Source: Piscicoccus intestinalis NBRC 104926
Lineage (GTDB): Bacteria; Actinomycetota; Actinomycetes; Actinomycetales; Dermatophilaceae
Assembly: GCF_001515525.1 (NCBI RefSeq)
Contig: NZ_BCNQ01000041.1
Span: 1-37,543 of the forward strand
Direction: 5' to 3'
Length of the DNA: 37,543 bases
Shown: positions 16,745 through 25,216 of the stretch, one piece after another
Position numbering within the stretch: the first letter of the stretch is position 1
Layout: every line of letters begins with the position of its first letter
Notes under the pieces: model-generated
Database searches by the model: none
Told to the model about the DNA's origin: nothing
Seen by the model: only the letters and a program-made list of their open reading frames with translations
Program-made: the position numbers and the translations under genes

Positions 16745-16886
16745 GGGATCGCGCCGCAGACACGCGTGACCGCTACACGTCCCACCCCCGGCCATGCGCT
16801 CGTCCCCGACGGTGCGTCGGGGCTTCCCACACCGGTGCCACCCACCGACTCCCCGTCCGAGCGGCGACACCCGTGACGGAGGACAA

Positions 16887-16917
16887 GTCCCCGGCCCGCC
16901 GCAGGCGGACCGGGGAC
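16887..16917. terminator. Hairpin between MFS and nrdJ genes
   Basis: GTCCCCGG (16887-16894) pairs with CCGGGGAC (16910-16917), with an inner CCGCC/GGCGG stem and a 3-base loop. It stands between two convergent genes and could stop both transcripts. Confidence 0.65.
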
Positions 16918-16933
16918 CTCGTCGTTCCGGTGT

Positions 16934-16959
16934 CGCTCACGGCGCGCAGGCCGTGAGCG
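16934..16959 (-). terminator. Hairpin directly after nrdJ
   Basis: A perfect 10-bp stem (CGCTCACGGC with GCCGTGAGCG) and 6-base loop begins 7 bases past the nrdJ stop. With the next hairpin it forms a tandem terminator. Confidence 0.65.
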
Positions 16960-16966
16960 CCGGGCG

Positions 16967-19903
16967 TCAGCTGCAGCCGCTGGTGCTGCCGCAGCCCTCG
17001 CAGACGTAGCAGGAGCCGGCGGGGCGCATCTTCGTGCCGCAGGTCATGCACATCGGCGCGTCGGCCGCCTTGCCCTGGAGCTTCTCGAACAGCTCCGCGG
17101 ACGAGTGGACTTCGGCGTCGACGGGCTTGGCCGCCGCGGCGCCGCTGCCGGAGGAGAGGTTGACGGCGCGGGCCGTGGCCACCGCCTCCGAGCCGCCACC
17201 CGAGCCGGCCGAGTTGCCGGAGCCACTCGAGCCACTCGCGGACGACGGACCCTTCGGGGCCGCGGTCTGGGAGAAGTTCGCCAGCTCGTCCTCGTACTCG
17301 TCGTCGGACTCCTCCTGCTCGTACGAGCCCGTCTCCAGGTGGCGGGCGCGCTCCTCGGCGGAGTGGATGCCCAGGTAGGAGCGGGTCTCGAAGTCGAGGA
17401 AGTCCAGCGCGAGGCGGCGGAAGACGTAGTCCATGATCGACTGCGCCATGCGCACGTCCGGGTCGTCGGTCAGGCCGGCCGGCTCGAAGCGCAGGTTGGT
17501 GAACTTCTCGACGTACGTCTCCAGCGGCACCCCGTACTGCAGCGCCACGGACACGGCCAGCGAGAACGCGTCCATGAGACCGGCCAGCGTCGAGCCCTGC
17601 TTGCCGAACTTCAGGAAGATCTCGCCGAGGCCGTCGTCGGGGTAGGAGCTGGCCGTCAGGTAGCCCTCTGCCCCGCCGACCGAGAACGACGTCGTCTGCG
17701 ACGAGCGGCGCTTGGGCAGGCGCTTGCGCACCGGGCGGTACTCGACGACCTTCTCGACGACCGGCTCCGCGGCGGAGGCCGACGACCCCTGCGCCTTGGC
17801 GTCGGACAGCGGCTGCCCGACCTTGCAGTTGTCGCGGTACACGGCGAGTGCCTTGAGGCCGAGCTTCCAGCCCTGCAGGTAGACCTCGGCGATGTCGTCG
17901 ACCGTGGCCTCCTGCGGGAGGTTGACGGTCTTGCTGATCGCGCCGGACAGGAACGGCTGGCAGGCCGCCATCATCCGCACGTGACCCATCGGCGGGATCG
18001 CCCGGGTGCCCATCGCGCAGTCGAAGACCTCGTAGTGCTCGGTCTTCAGGCCGGGCGCGTCGACGACGTGCCCCTTGTCGGCGATGTACTCGACGATGGC
18101 CTCGATCTGCTCGTCCTGGTAGCCGAGCTTCTTCAGGGCCCGCGGGATCGTCAGGTTGACGATCTGCATCGACCCGCCGCCGACGAGCTTCTTGAACTTC
18201 ACCAGCGAGAAGTCGGGCTCGATGCCGGTGGTGTCGCAGTCCATCATGAAGCCGATCGTGCCGGTCGGGGCGAGCACCGAGGCCTGCGCGTTGCGGAAGC
18301 CGTGCTTGGCCCCGAGCCGCACGACGTCGTCCCACGCGCGGGTCGCGACGCGGTGCACCTGCGTGTCCATCTCGTCGAGGGTGCGGATCGTGTCGTTGGC
18401 CGCCTGGTGCTTGCGCATGACCCGCTGGTGGGGCTCGGCGTTGCGGGCGTACCCGGCGTACGGGCCGACGACCGCGGCGAGCTGCGCGGAGCGGCGGTAG
18501 GCCGCGCCGGTGAGCAGCGAGGTGATCGACGCCGCCAGCGAGCGGCCACCCTCGGAGTCGTAGCCGTGGCCGGTGGCCATGAGCAGGGCACCGAGGTTGG
18601 CGTAGCCGATACCGAGCTGGCGGTAGTCGCGGGTCGTGTCGCCGATGGACTCGGTCGGGAAGTCCGCGAAGCAGATCGAGATGTCCATCGCGGTGATGAC
18701 CAGCTCGACGACCTTGGCGAACGTGTCCGCGTCGAACGTGTCGTCCTCGCGCAGGAACTTCAGCAGATTCAGGCTCGCGAGGTTGCAGCTGGAGTTGTCC
18801 AGGCTCATGTACTCGCTGCACGGGTTGGAGGCGGTGATGCGGCCCGTCTCCGGGTTGGTGTGCCAGTCGTTGATCGTGTCGTCGTACTGCAGGCCCGGGT
18901 CGGCGCACTCCCACGCGGCCTTGGCGATCTTGCCGAACAGGTCGCGGGCGTCGATCTCGTCGATGACTTCCCCGCTCATGCGGGCGCGCAGCCCGAACTG
19001 GCCGCCGTCTTCGACGGCGCGCATGAACTCGTCGCTGACGCGCACCGAGTTGTTCGCGTTCTGGTACTGCACGGACACGATGTCCTTGCCGCCGAGGTCC
19101 ATGTCGAAGCCGGCGTCACGCAGGGCGCGGATCTTGTCCTCCTCGCGCGCCTTCGTCTCGACGAACTCCTCGATGTCGGGGTGGTCGACGTCGACGACGA
19201 CCATCTTGGCCGCGCGGCGGGTCGCCCCGCCCGACTTGATCGTGCCCGCGGATGCGTCGGCGCCGCGCATGAACGAGACCGGCCCGGAGGCGGTGCCGCC
19301 GGACGACAGCAGCTCCTTGCTCGAGCGGATCCGGGACAGGTTCAGACCGGCGCCCGAACCGCCCTTGAAGATGAAGCCCTCCTCCTTGTACCAGTTGAGG
19401 ATCGAGTCCATCGAGTCGTCGACGGAGAGGATGAAGCAGGCGGAGACCTGCTGCGGGCTCGGGGTGCCGACGTTGAACCAGACGGGGCTGTTGAAGCTGA
19501 ACACCTGGTGCAGGAGGCAGTAGGTCAGCTCGTGCTCGAAGAGCGTCGCGTCGTCTTCGGTCGCGAGGTAGCCGTGCTTCTTGCCGGCGGCGACGTAGGT
19601 GAGCACGACGCGGTCGATGAGCTGGCGCAGCGACGACTCGCGCTTCGGGGTGCCCAGGGCGCCGCGGAAGTACTTCGTCGTGACGATCGTGCTGGCGTTG
19701 ATCGACCAGAACGCCGGGAACTCCACGCCGCGCTGCTCGAAGATCGTCTCGCCGGTCTTCCAGTTCTGCTGGACGACATCGCGCTTCTCCCAGGTCACCT
19801 CGTCGTACGGGTGGACGCCGGGCGTGGTGAAGATGCGCTCGATCTGCACGCCCTTGGGCGCACCCTTGCGGGCCCCAGTGCGTGCACCGGTGGTCTCGGT
19901 CAT
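16967..19903 (-). CDS. nrdJ: Class II (adenosylcobalamin-dependent) ribonucleotide reductase
   Basis: A 978-residue enzyme reducing ribonucleotides to deoxyribonucleotides with a cobalamin radical, independent of oxygen. Visible motifs are CFILSVDDSMDSIL, GGSGAGLNLSRIRS, the radical-site region NPCSEYMSLDNSSCNLASLN, and VLAPTGTIGFMMDCDTTGIE. A Ser/Gly-rich linker (about 870-930) leads to a C-terminal zinc-ribbon with CMTCG and CYVCEGCG and a final Cys, which regenerates the active-site disulfide. The ATG at 19903 has AAGGAGG upstream and shares its first base with the nrdR stop codon (TGATG), so the two genes are translationally coupled. Tandem hairpins follow the stop. Confidence 0.95.
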   Translation of the reverse strand: MTETTGARTGARKGAPKGVQIERIFTTPGVHPYDEVTWEKRDVVQQNWKTGETIFEQRGVEFPAFWSINASTIVTTKYFRGALGTPKRESSLRQLIDRVVLTYVAAGKKHGYLATEDDATLFEHELTYCLLHQVFSFNSPVWFNVGTPSPQQVSACFILSVDDSMDSILNWYKEEGFIFKGGSGAGLNLSRIRSSKELLSSGGTASGPVSFMRGADASAGTIKSGGATRRAAKMVVVDVDHPDIEEFVETKAREEDKIRALRDAGFDMDLGGKDIVSVQYQNANNSVRVSDEFMRAVEDGGQFGLRARMSGEVIDEIDARDLFGKIAKAAWECADPGLQYDDTINDWHTNPETGRITASNPCSEYMSLDNSSCNLASLNLLKFLREDDTFDADTFAKVVELVITAMDISICFADFPTESIGDTTRDYRQLGIGYANLGALLMATGHGYDSEGGRSLAASITSLLTGAAYRRSAQLAAVVGPYAGYARNAEPHQRVMRKHQAANDTIRTLDEMDTQVHRVATRAWDDVVRLGAKHGFRNAQASVLAPTGTIGFMMDCDTTGIEPDFSLVKFKKLVGGGSMQIVNLTIPRALKKLGYQDEQIEAIVEYIADKGHVVDAPGLKTEHYEVFDCAMGTRAIPPMGHVRMMAACQPFLSGAISKTVNLPQEATVDDIAEVYLQGWKLGLKALAVYRDNCKVGQPLSDAKAQGSSASAAEPVVEKVVEYRPVRKRLPKRRSSQTTSFSVGGAEGYLTASSYPDDGLGEIFLKFGKQGSTLAGLMDAFSLAVSVALQYGVPLETYVEKFTNLRFEPAGLTDDPDVRMAQSIMDYVFRRLALDFLDFETRSYLGIHSAEERARHLETGSYEQEESDDEYEDELANFSQTAAPKGPSSASGSSGSGNSAGSGGGSEAVATARAVNLSSGSGAAAAKPVDAEVHSSAELFEKLQGKAADAPMCMTCGTKMRPAGSCYVCEGCGSTSGCS

Positions 19904-20505
19904 CAGTTGGTTCCTCCTTGACGCGGCGTCATGTGCGATCCCTCGAGCACCCCGTGGTGGGCGCGCGAGGAGGTGTCGGCTGAGATGTCGTGGTCGTGCT
20001 GGTCCCCCCGCTCCCCGGGGTGGCCCGGAGAGTCGTGCGTTGCGTCGCTCGACGTCATGTCGCGCTCGGCGCGCAGGAGCGCGATGGCGGCCTCGAAGTC
20101 GTCGAGGGTCTCGAAGCCCTGGTAGACCGACGCGAATCGCAGGTAGGCGATCTCGTCGAGCCGACGCAGAGGGCCCAGGATCGCCAGGCCCACCTCGTGC
20201 GCCTCGATCTGGGCCTGCCCGCTGGCGCGCATGTGCTCCTCGACCTGCTGCGCGAGCACGGCGAGATCGTCGTCGCCGACGGGCCGCCCCTGGCAGGCCT
20301 TGCGGACGCCGGAGACGATCTTGGGGCGGCTGAACGGTTCGGTGACGCCCGAGCGTTTGATGACGGTCAGGGTCGCGGTCTCGCTCGTCGTGAAGCGGCG
20401 GTTGCACGCCGGGCACTGGCGGCGACGTCGGATCGTCGCACCGTCGTCGGCGGTGCGGCTGTCGATGACGCGGCTGTCGTTGTGTCGACAGAACGGGCAG
20501 TGCAT
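19903..20505 (-). CDS. nrdR: Transcriptional repressor NrdR
   Basis: NrdR represses ribonucleotide reductase genes in response to ATP/dATP. The 200-residue protein has the zinc ribbon (Cys3, Cys6, Cys31, Cys34; [10 protein letters not shown] and [12 protein letters not shown]), then an ATP-cone domain (about 46-136: [18 protein letters not shown] to [14 protein letters not shown]). The usual protein ends near residue 150; here about 50 extra residues follow, rich in His, Asp and Ser ([18 protein letters not shown]). GAGGAGG lies about 10 bases before the ATG. It heads the nrdRJ operon; two NrdR-box-like sites lie 160-205 bases upstream, implying autoregulation. Confidence 0.93.
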   Translation of the reverse strand: MHCPFCRHNDSRVIDSRTADDGATIRRRRQCPACNRRFTTSETATLTVIKRSGVTEPFSRPKIVSGVRKACQGRPVGDDDLAVLAQQVEEHMRASGQAQIEAHEVGLAILGPLRRLDEIAYLRFASVYQGFETLDDFEAAIALLRAERDMTSSDATHDSPGHPGERGDQHDHDISADTSSRAHHGVLEGSHMTPRQGGTN

Positions 20506-20549
20506 GGTCGGGCCACCTCCTCTCGGTCACGTCAGGGACTCTCGGGCAG

Positions 20550-20578
20550 CACCACGCGGCCCTGGGGCGCGCGTGGTG
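20550..20578 (-). promoter_or_regulatory. Stable hairpin in the nrdR leader
   Basis: CACCACGCG (20550-20558) pairs with CGCGTGGTG (20570-20578) over 9 bp with a GC-rich inner stem, 45 bases before the nrdR ATG. No U-run follows, so it may stabilise the mRNA or affect translation rather than terminate. Confidence 0.45.
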
Positions 20579-20615
20579 TTCGCGCTCCCGCCGGGGTGCG
20601 ATGCCTGGGGATGAA

Positions 20616-20680
20616 TCTGTGGACATCGTGTGCACAGGGTGTGCATGACGCCCGTCCAGTTGGGTACAACATGTGGACTA
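20616..20680. promoter_or_regulatory. DnaA-box-like sites in the nrdR upstream region
   Basis: TGTGGACAT (20616-20624) and TGTGGACTA (20672-20680) are each one mismatch from the inverse of the actinobacterial DnaA box TTGTCCACA. A weaker copy, TGTGCACAG, lies at 20627-20635. The second overlaps the downstream NrdR-box-like site. DnaA control of ribonucleotide reductase is known in Escherichia coli; here it is only a suggestion. Confidence 0.35.
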
Positions 20681-20711
20681 ACTACAGCGGTGTAACCACT
20701 AGATGTAGGGA
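20664..20711 (-). promoter_or_regulatory. Pair of NrdR-box-like operators upstream of nrdR-nrdJ
   Basis: On the minus strand TCCCTACATCTAGTGG (20711-20696) matches the NrdR consensus ACACTATATCTAGTGT at about 12 of 16 positions. A weaker site, AGTCCACATGTTGTAC (20679-20664), starts exactly 32 bases further on. Tandem boxes about three helical turns apart are what NrdR binds in characterised promoters. The position before nrdR suggests autoregulation of the operon. Confidence 0.55.
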
Positions 20712-21250
20712 TGGTAGGCACGCCCGGTCCCGACGATCAAGCCGGCTCGCGCCCCCAGCACGACGCTCGGCGTGTCGCGCCGGTCCTCGCGGGCGCCGAC
20801 GCGGCACCAGCGCGGCACTAGCGCAGCGCCAGGGCGGCTCCAGCGGGGCACCAGGGCCGGACTCGTCTCGCATCGCGCACCAGCCACGGCGATTCGCACC
20901 CGACACGCCCCGCACCGATAAGCCCCGCTAAGCCCCGCGCCAGACACGCTCCGCACCGAGCACGCGGCACCGTCGGCAGGAGTCGGTGCCGTGAGTCCAA
21001 CGCCACACCGACACCTCAGCCACACGCGTGAGCCAGCACGCCCGGATCGGGCTCGATGGACACTCGAGACGAGGCGCCCGAACGACGATGACCCCAACGC
21101 TTCGACGGAGTGCGTCGACACGCCGAGAGCACCGAGACCTACCGAGCTCTTGAGCCGTGCGTCGTCGAACGACGAGGCGGTGATCCACTCAGCCCTTGGC
21201 CACCCGGCTCCTTGCCGGCAAGCGGCTAGGAAGCGGCTACTCTCGGCGAG
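20712..21250. other. 539-bp intergenic region, no gene accepted
   Basis: Open frames here are Arg/Pro/Thr-rich with no family resemblance and no credible ribosome binding site. The region contains degenerate GGCACCAGCG-like repeats (about 20801-20860) and a hairpin CGGCACCG/CGGTGCCG (20965-20972 with 20984-20991) that might end transcription from the LysM gene. It may be the decayed remains of a gene. Confidence 0.4.
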
Positions 21251-21838
21251 CTATTCGGCGGGAAGCAGGATGCTCTGCCCGGCGACGACCCTCGAGGAGC
21301 TCATCTGGTTCAGCTCCCGCAGGACCTGCACCCCTTCGGCCACCGGACGCGTCGGCAGCTGCTCGGCGGCGATGTCGCTGAGCGTCTGGCCGGGGAGCAC
21401 GGTGGTCGCATGGTCGGCGACCAGCGGCGCGGGCGCCGTGAGCCGGGCCACGGCGAGCAACGCCAGCAGGCACAGGGCGGCGAACGCCACGAGGGTGCGG
21501 GTCAGCCGCCCCCGCTGGGTCAGCCGCAGCGGCCGCGACTCGCGCCGCTCCCCCGCGCGCACGGCCCGAAGCCCCGCGCGAGCCCCTGGACGCCACCCGG
21601 TAACCCCGGCGACCCCAACGACCCCGGCAGCCCCGGCCTCGCCGGCGACCCCGGGCTCGCCCGCACGGGCCGGCACCGTCTCCAGCGGAGCGAGGTCGCC
21701 GGCCAGGTTTCCGTCGACATACCACTCGCCGCGCACCTGCGGACCCTCGCCGAGAGCGGCCGGACCCGTCGGCACGAGCCTCAGCCGCGAGCCCGCCGCA
21801 CCCCGACGCGACGTCACCGGCATGGCCACTGCACTCAT
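21251..21838 (-). CDS. LysM-domain protein next to lexA, likely SOS division inhibitor
   Basis: The 195-residue protein has a Gly/Ala-rich, collagen-like segment (GVAGEAGAAGVVGVAG), one membrane helix at about 127-147 (LVAFAALCLLALLAVARLT), and an outward C-terminal LysM domain (TTVLPGQTLSDIAAEQLP to VVAGQSILLPAE) for peptidoglycan binding. Proteins of this build encoded divergently from lexA, such as YneA of Bacillus and Rv2719c of Mycobacterium, delay cell division during the SOS response; DivS of Corynebacterium occupies a similar place. The ATG at 21838 follows AGGGAGG. A LexA-box-like sequence lies about 105 bases upstream. Confidence 0.8.
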   Translation of the reverse strand: MSAVAMPVTSRRGAAGSRLRLVPTGPAALGEGPQVRGEWYVDGNLAGDLAPLETVPARAGEPGVAGEAGAAGVVGVAGVTGWRPGARAGLRAVRAGERRESRPLRLTQRGRLTRTLVAFAALCLLALLAVARLTAPAPLVADHATTVLPGQTLSDIAAEQLPTRPVAEGVQVLRELNQMSSSRVVAGQSILLPAE

Positions 21839-21941
21839 GACTGCCTCCCTTCGCGACCCGCACGAGCAGGCACGCTGCCGATCCACCGAACCGCTCGAGG
21901 CCGGACCACCCAGGCGATCCCGAACTCGCACCCCTGTTCGA

Positions 21942-21957
21942 TAGAACATTTGTTTGT
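21942..21957. promoter_or_regulatory. LexA (SOS) box between the LysM gene and lexA
   Basis: TAGAACATTTGTTTGT matches 13 of 16 positions of the actinobacterial SOS box TCGAACAYWTGTTCGA, with the GAAC-N4-GTT core intact. Next to it GTTCGATAGAAC (21936-21947) gives a second, everted repeat, and CGAAC/GTTCG lie inverted with a 10-base spacer at 21921-21940. The site is nearer the LysM gene and could control both directions. Confidence 0.7.
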
Positions 21958-22004
21958 ATCTGACCACAGGATCGAACTCATGTCCAGACACGCCGCCGGA
22001 CTTC

Positions 22005-22035
22005 TTGGGACTGATGTACGACGTCGCATTAGACT
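22005..22035 (+). promoter_or_regulatory. Possible lexA promoter
   Basis: TTGGGA (22005-22010) and TAGACT (22030-22035) are 19 bases apart. The spacing is slightly long and the -35 box only partial. The leader to the lexA ATG would be about 140 bases. Confidence 0.3.
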
Positions 22036-22182
22036 CCTGCATGACGAACACTCAAGCAGCGACCACCGACAAGATCCGGGGAACCGGCGCTGACCAGGGC
22101 GTTCGCCACCAAGAGCGAGCGGGGCAACACCCGCTCGCACGACGAGGCTGGACGAAGCCCGCGAGGCCCAGGAGGATCCGAC

Positions 22183-22884
22183 ATGGCCGACATCCACGAG
22201 CTGCCCGAACGACCGGTGAAGCGGGGCCTAACCGGCCGCCAGCGCAAGGTGCTGCTCGTCATCCGCAATTCGGTGGAGAGCCGCGGCTACCCGCCGAGCC
22301 TGCGCGAGATCGGCCAGGCCGTCGGGCTCACCAGCCCCAGCAGCGTGGCGCACCAGCTCGGCGCGTTGGAGCGCAAGGGCTATCTGCGGCGCGACCCCAA
22401 CCGGCCGCGGGCGCTGGAGATCGTCGCGCTGCCGGACAACTTCCCCGGCGTCCCGTCGGATTCCCCCGACCACGGCCCCGACGAGACCGGTGTGGGCGAT
22501 CAGCGCCCTCCGGCGACGTACGTGCCGCTCCTCGGCCGGATCGCCGCCGGCGTGCCGATCACCGCCGACGAGCTCGTCGAAGACGTCTTCCCCCTACCGC
22601 GGCAGATCGTCGGCGAGGGCGACCTGTTCCTGCTCAAGGTCAGCGGCGACTCGATGGTCGACGCGGCGATCTGCGACGGAGACTGGGTCGTCGTGCGCCA
22701 GCAACCGACCGCCGACAACGGCGACATCGTCGCGGCCATGCTCGACAACGAGGCGACCGTCAAGACGTTCAAGCGGGTCGACGGGCACGTGTGGCTCATG
22801 CCGCACAACGCGGCTTACGAGCCCATCGCCGGTGACGAGGCGACGGTGCTCGGCAAGGTGACCGCGGTCCTGCGACGCGTCTGA
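22183..22884 (+). CDS. lexA: SOS repressor LexA
   Basis: A 233-residue repressor of DNA-damage genes, cleaved when RecA filaments form. The N-terminal winged helix (about 16-80) includes [20 protein letters not shown] and [20 protein letters not shown]. The C-terminal S24 peptidase domain has the Ala122-Gly123 cleavage site (RIAAGVPI), nucleophile Ser157 (GDSMVD) and Lys194 (ATVKTF). All catalytic residues are present. A polar linker of about 25 residues ([10 protein letters not shown]) is a little long. AGGAGGATCC lies just before the ATG. The divergent LysM gene and the LexA box indicate an autoregulated SOS module. Confidence 0.95.
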   Translation: MADIHELPERPVKRGLTGRQRKVLLVIRNSVESRGYPPSLREIGQAVGLTSPSSVAHQLGALERKGYLRRDPNRPRALEIVALPDNFPGVPSDSPDHGPDETGVGDQRPPATYVPLLGRIAAGVPITADELVEDVFPLPRQIVGEGDLFLLKVSGDSMVDAAICDGDWVVVRQQPTADNGDIVAAMLDNEATVKTFKRVDGHVWLMPHNAAYEPIAGDEATVLGKVTAVLRRV

Positions 22885-23001
22885 GGCCAGGGCGCCCGCT
22901 CGTCGGTGTGCATCAGAGCGCGTCGGCGCCCGGCGGCGGCTCGAAGAACCGCGAGCTTCACACGGGGGCGGACGCCGGGTCAGCGCGAGGCGGCCGCCGG
23001 G

Positions 23002-23931
23002 TCAGCCGGTGCTCACCGCCTCCGCGATCTCGGGCAGCACGGTGCCCAGCGGGCCGAGCAGGCGGATCGCGGCGAGGTCCTCACCGCGGGTGGTGCCGTT
23101 GGTGATGATCGCCACAGGCAGCCCGCGGGCGGCGGCGTGGCGCACGAACCTCAGCCCGGACATCACCGCCAGCGACGATCCGAGCACGAGCAGCGCCTGG
23201 GCGCGGTCCACGGCCTCGTAGCAGGCCTGCACGGTCTGCCGATCGGCTGATTCGCCGAAGAAGACGACGTCCGGTTTGAGGTGCACTCCGGCGCATTCTT
23301 CGCAGCGTGCGACGCGGAACCGGTGCTCCAGGCTGAGCGGCAGGTCGACGTCGCCGTCGGGGCGGATCGAGCCGGCGTCGTCGAGAGCCGCCTCGAGGTA
23401 GCCGGGGTTGAGGCGGGTCAGGGCCGCCTGCACCCGGTCGCGCAGGAGCCGGGCGCCGCAGTCGACGCACACGACGCGGGTCAGGGTGCCGTGCAGTTCG
23501 ATGACGCGCCGGGATCCGGCCTCCTGATGCAGGCCGTCGACGTTCTGGGTGATGACCGCGTCGAGGCAGCCGGCGCTCTGGATGCGGGCGAGCGCCTCCT
23601 GCCCGGCGTTCGCGCGGGCCGCGCGGAACCGGTTCCAGCCCACGTAGGCGCGCGACCAGTAGCGCCGGGCCCCCGCCTCCCCGTCGCGGAACTCGTCGAT
23701 CGTCATCGGCGTCACGCGTCGGCTGCCGTCGGGACCGCGGTAGTCGGGGATGCCGGACTCGGTCGACATGCCCGCCCCGGTCAGCGCCACCACTCCCCCG
23801 CCGCGCAGCAGGTCGATGACGTCGCGCACGCTCCCGCGCAGCGCAGGCGCGGCGCCGGGCTCCGGACGCCAGGCGGAGCGAGGCGTGACGCGGGGCGGTC
23901 GTGTCGAGGCGGTGGCGTCGGCAAGGCTCAC
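23002..23931 (-). CDS. Sir2-family NAD-dependent deacylase (sirtuin)
   Basis: The 309-residue protein has the sirtuin core: GAGMSTESGIPDYRG (52-66), TQNVDGLH (128-135), catalytic His147 in ELHGTL, a zinc site of Cys155, Cys158, Cys210 and Cys213, and LKPDVVFFGE. The order and spacing resemble SIRT4-like (class II) bacterial sirtuins. It should remove acyl groups from protein lysines using NAD+. The start is GTG at 23931 with GAGGTGA about 12 bases upstream; the 30 residues before the core are Pro/Arg-rich. The gene converges on lexA and is divergent from the LysR gene. Confidence 0.9.
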   Translation of the reverse strand: MSLADATASTRPPRVTPRSAWRPEPGAAPALRGSVRDVIDLLRGGGVVALTGAGMSTESGIPDYRGPDGSRRVTPMTIDEFRDGEAGARRYWSRAYVGWNRFRAARANAGQEALARIQSAGCLDAVITQNVDGLHQEAGSRRVIELHGTLTRVVCVDCGARLLRDRVQAALTRLNPGYLEAALDDAGSIRPDGDVDLPLSLEHRFRVARCEECAGVHLKPDVVFFGESADRQTVQACYEAVDRAQALLVLGSSLAVMSGLRFVRHAAARGLPVAIITNGTTRGEDLAAIRLLGPLGTVLPEIAEAVSTG

Positions 23932-24071
23932 GCGGCCATTGTCACCTCAGCACGCTCGCTCGTTGACGCGGGGGCGGAGGTCAGGCGGCGTCAGCAACGG
24001 GGAAAACTGCACACTGTTGTGTGTGTTGTACGGTCCGTGTCGGATATCGGAATGTCCCAGCTGGCGTACAG

Positions 24072-24084
24072 TAACGTGACGTTA
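24072..24084. promoter_or_regulatory. LysR-type operator (T-N11-A palindrome)
   Basis: TAACGTGACGTTA is a perfect 13-bp palindrome of the T-N11-A form bound by LysR-type regulators. It ends 10 bases before the LysR gene's ATG, inside the likely promoter or leader, so the regulator probably represses itself; the divergent sirtuin gene may also be affected. Confidence 0.55.
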
Positions 24085-24094
24085 TGATTGTCCG

Positions 24095-25135
24095 ATGATC
24101 GACACCGCCGGCTTCCGAGTCATGCGCGCCATCGCCGAGGAAGGCAGCTTCACGGCCGCCGCGCTGGCGTTGGGGTACTCCCAGCCCGCCGTCTCACAGA
24201 TGGTGCGTCGGCTCGAACAACGTACGGGCACAGCGCTCGTCGAGCGGGTGGGCCGTTCGGTGCGGCTCACCGAGGCGGGGCAGGTGTTGGCGCGGCACGC
24301 CGTGAGCGTGCTGTCGTCGCTGGAGGCCGCCGAGGAGGAGATCGCGGCGATCGCCGGGCTGCGGGCGGGGCGGGTTCGGCTCGCGGCCTTCCCGTCGTCG
24401 GCGTCGACCCTCGTGCCGACGGCGCTGGCCCAGGTGCGGCGCGACCACCCCGGGGTCAGCGTGTCGTTCTCGGAGGCCGAGCCGCCGGAATCCTTGGCGT
24501 CGTTGCGGGCCGGCGACTGTGACATCGCGGTCGCGTTCTCGTACGAGGGCACCGACCTGGCCCGCGGCGAGGAGTCGCTGGACTCGTTCGTCACGTACCC
24601 CCTCATGGAGGACGAGGTGCATCTCGCCCTGCCGAAGGGGCACCCGCGCGCGGCCGACCCGGTGGTCCGGATCGAGGATCTCGCCGACGAGGACTGGATC
24701 GCCGGGTGTCCGCGCTGTCGCGGGCACCTGCTGCAGGTGTGTTCGAACGCCGGGTTCGTGCCGCGAGTCGGGTTCGAGACCGAGGACTACGTCACCGTCA
24801 TGTCGTTCGTCGCGAACGGGCTCGGCATCGCCCTCGTGCCCGGCCTCATCATGCGCAACACCCGCCACCCCGACGTCGTGACGGTGCCGATCGAGCCCGC
24901 CTCGCGCCGCACGGTGTACGCGGTGACCACCCCCGACCTGCAGCGCGTGCCCGCCGTCGCGGCGACCCTCGACGCCCTCTGCGCGAGTTCGCGCGCGGTC
25001 GACGCGAGCGGCGGGATGTGCCGGGCGGATGACACAACGCCCGACGTGCTGCGCACCGGGTTGGACGGCCACGAGGGACATCGTCGCCACCTCATGCCCG
25101 AGCACGTGGATTCCGTACCGGCTCTGCTGATCTGA
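24095..25135 (+). CDS. LysR-family transcriptional regulator
   Basis: A 346-residue regulator with an N-terminal winged helix (about 4-63: MRAIAEEGSFTAAALALGYS, QPAVSQMVRRLEQR, VRLTEAG) and a periplasmic-binding-like effector domain (about 90-295: RLAAFPSSASTLVP, FSEAEPPESLASLRAGDCDI, MSFVANGLGIALVPGLI). The last 45 residues are an extra tail with Cys, His and Asp residues (MCRADDTTP, GHEGHRRHLM) beyond the usual end near 300. The target and inducer are unknown. The ATG has no strong Shine-Dalgarno sequence. A 13-bp palindrome lies directly upstream. The 81 bases after its stop, before the convergent comEC, show no clear terminator. Confidence 0.88.
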   Translation: MIDTAGFRVMRAIAEEGSFTAAALALGYSQPAVSQMVRRLEQRTGTALVERVGRSVRLTEAGQVLARHAVSVLSSLEAAEEEIAAIAGLRAGRVRLAAFPSSASTLVPTALAQVRRDHPGVSVSFSEAEPPESLASLRAGDCDIAVAFSYEGTDLARGEESLDSFVTYPLMEDEVHLALPKGHPRAADPVVRIEDLADEDWIAGCPRCRGHLLQVCSNAGFVPRVGFETEDYVTVMSFVANGLGIALVPGLIMRNTRHPDVVTVPIEPASRRTVYAVTTPDLQRVPAVAATLDALCASSRAVDASGGMCRADDTTPDVLRTGLDGHEGHRRHLMPEHVDSVPALLI

Positions 25136-25216
25136 GCCGATGGCCCGGCTCCTGCCCCCCAGCTCTCCCGGCTCGGCCGGCGGTCAGGGTCGATTCCATC
25201 AAGAGGGCGTGGAGGG

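Noticed and set aside
17105-19921. Long plus-strand open frame of about 940 codons opposite nrdJ
   Set aside because: It is an antisense shadow of a clearly conserved nrdJ.
20506-20663. Cobalamin riboswitch in the nrdR-nrdJ leader
   Set aside because: Expected because NrdJ uses adenosylcobalamin, but I see no B12-box-like core; only a simple hairpin is present.
20991-21944. 317-codon plus-strand frame upstream of lexA
   Set aside because: Arg/Pro/Thr/Ser-rich, overlaps the LysM gene antisense and crosses the SOS box.
22885-23001. Terminator between lexA and the sirtuin gene
   Set aside because: Only a 7-bp GGGCGCC/GGCGCCC pairing with a loop of about 28 bases and a repeated CGCCGGGTCAGC were seen, too weak to call.
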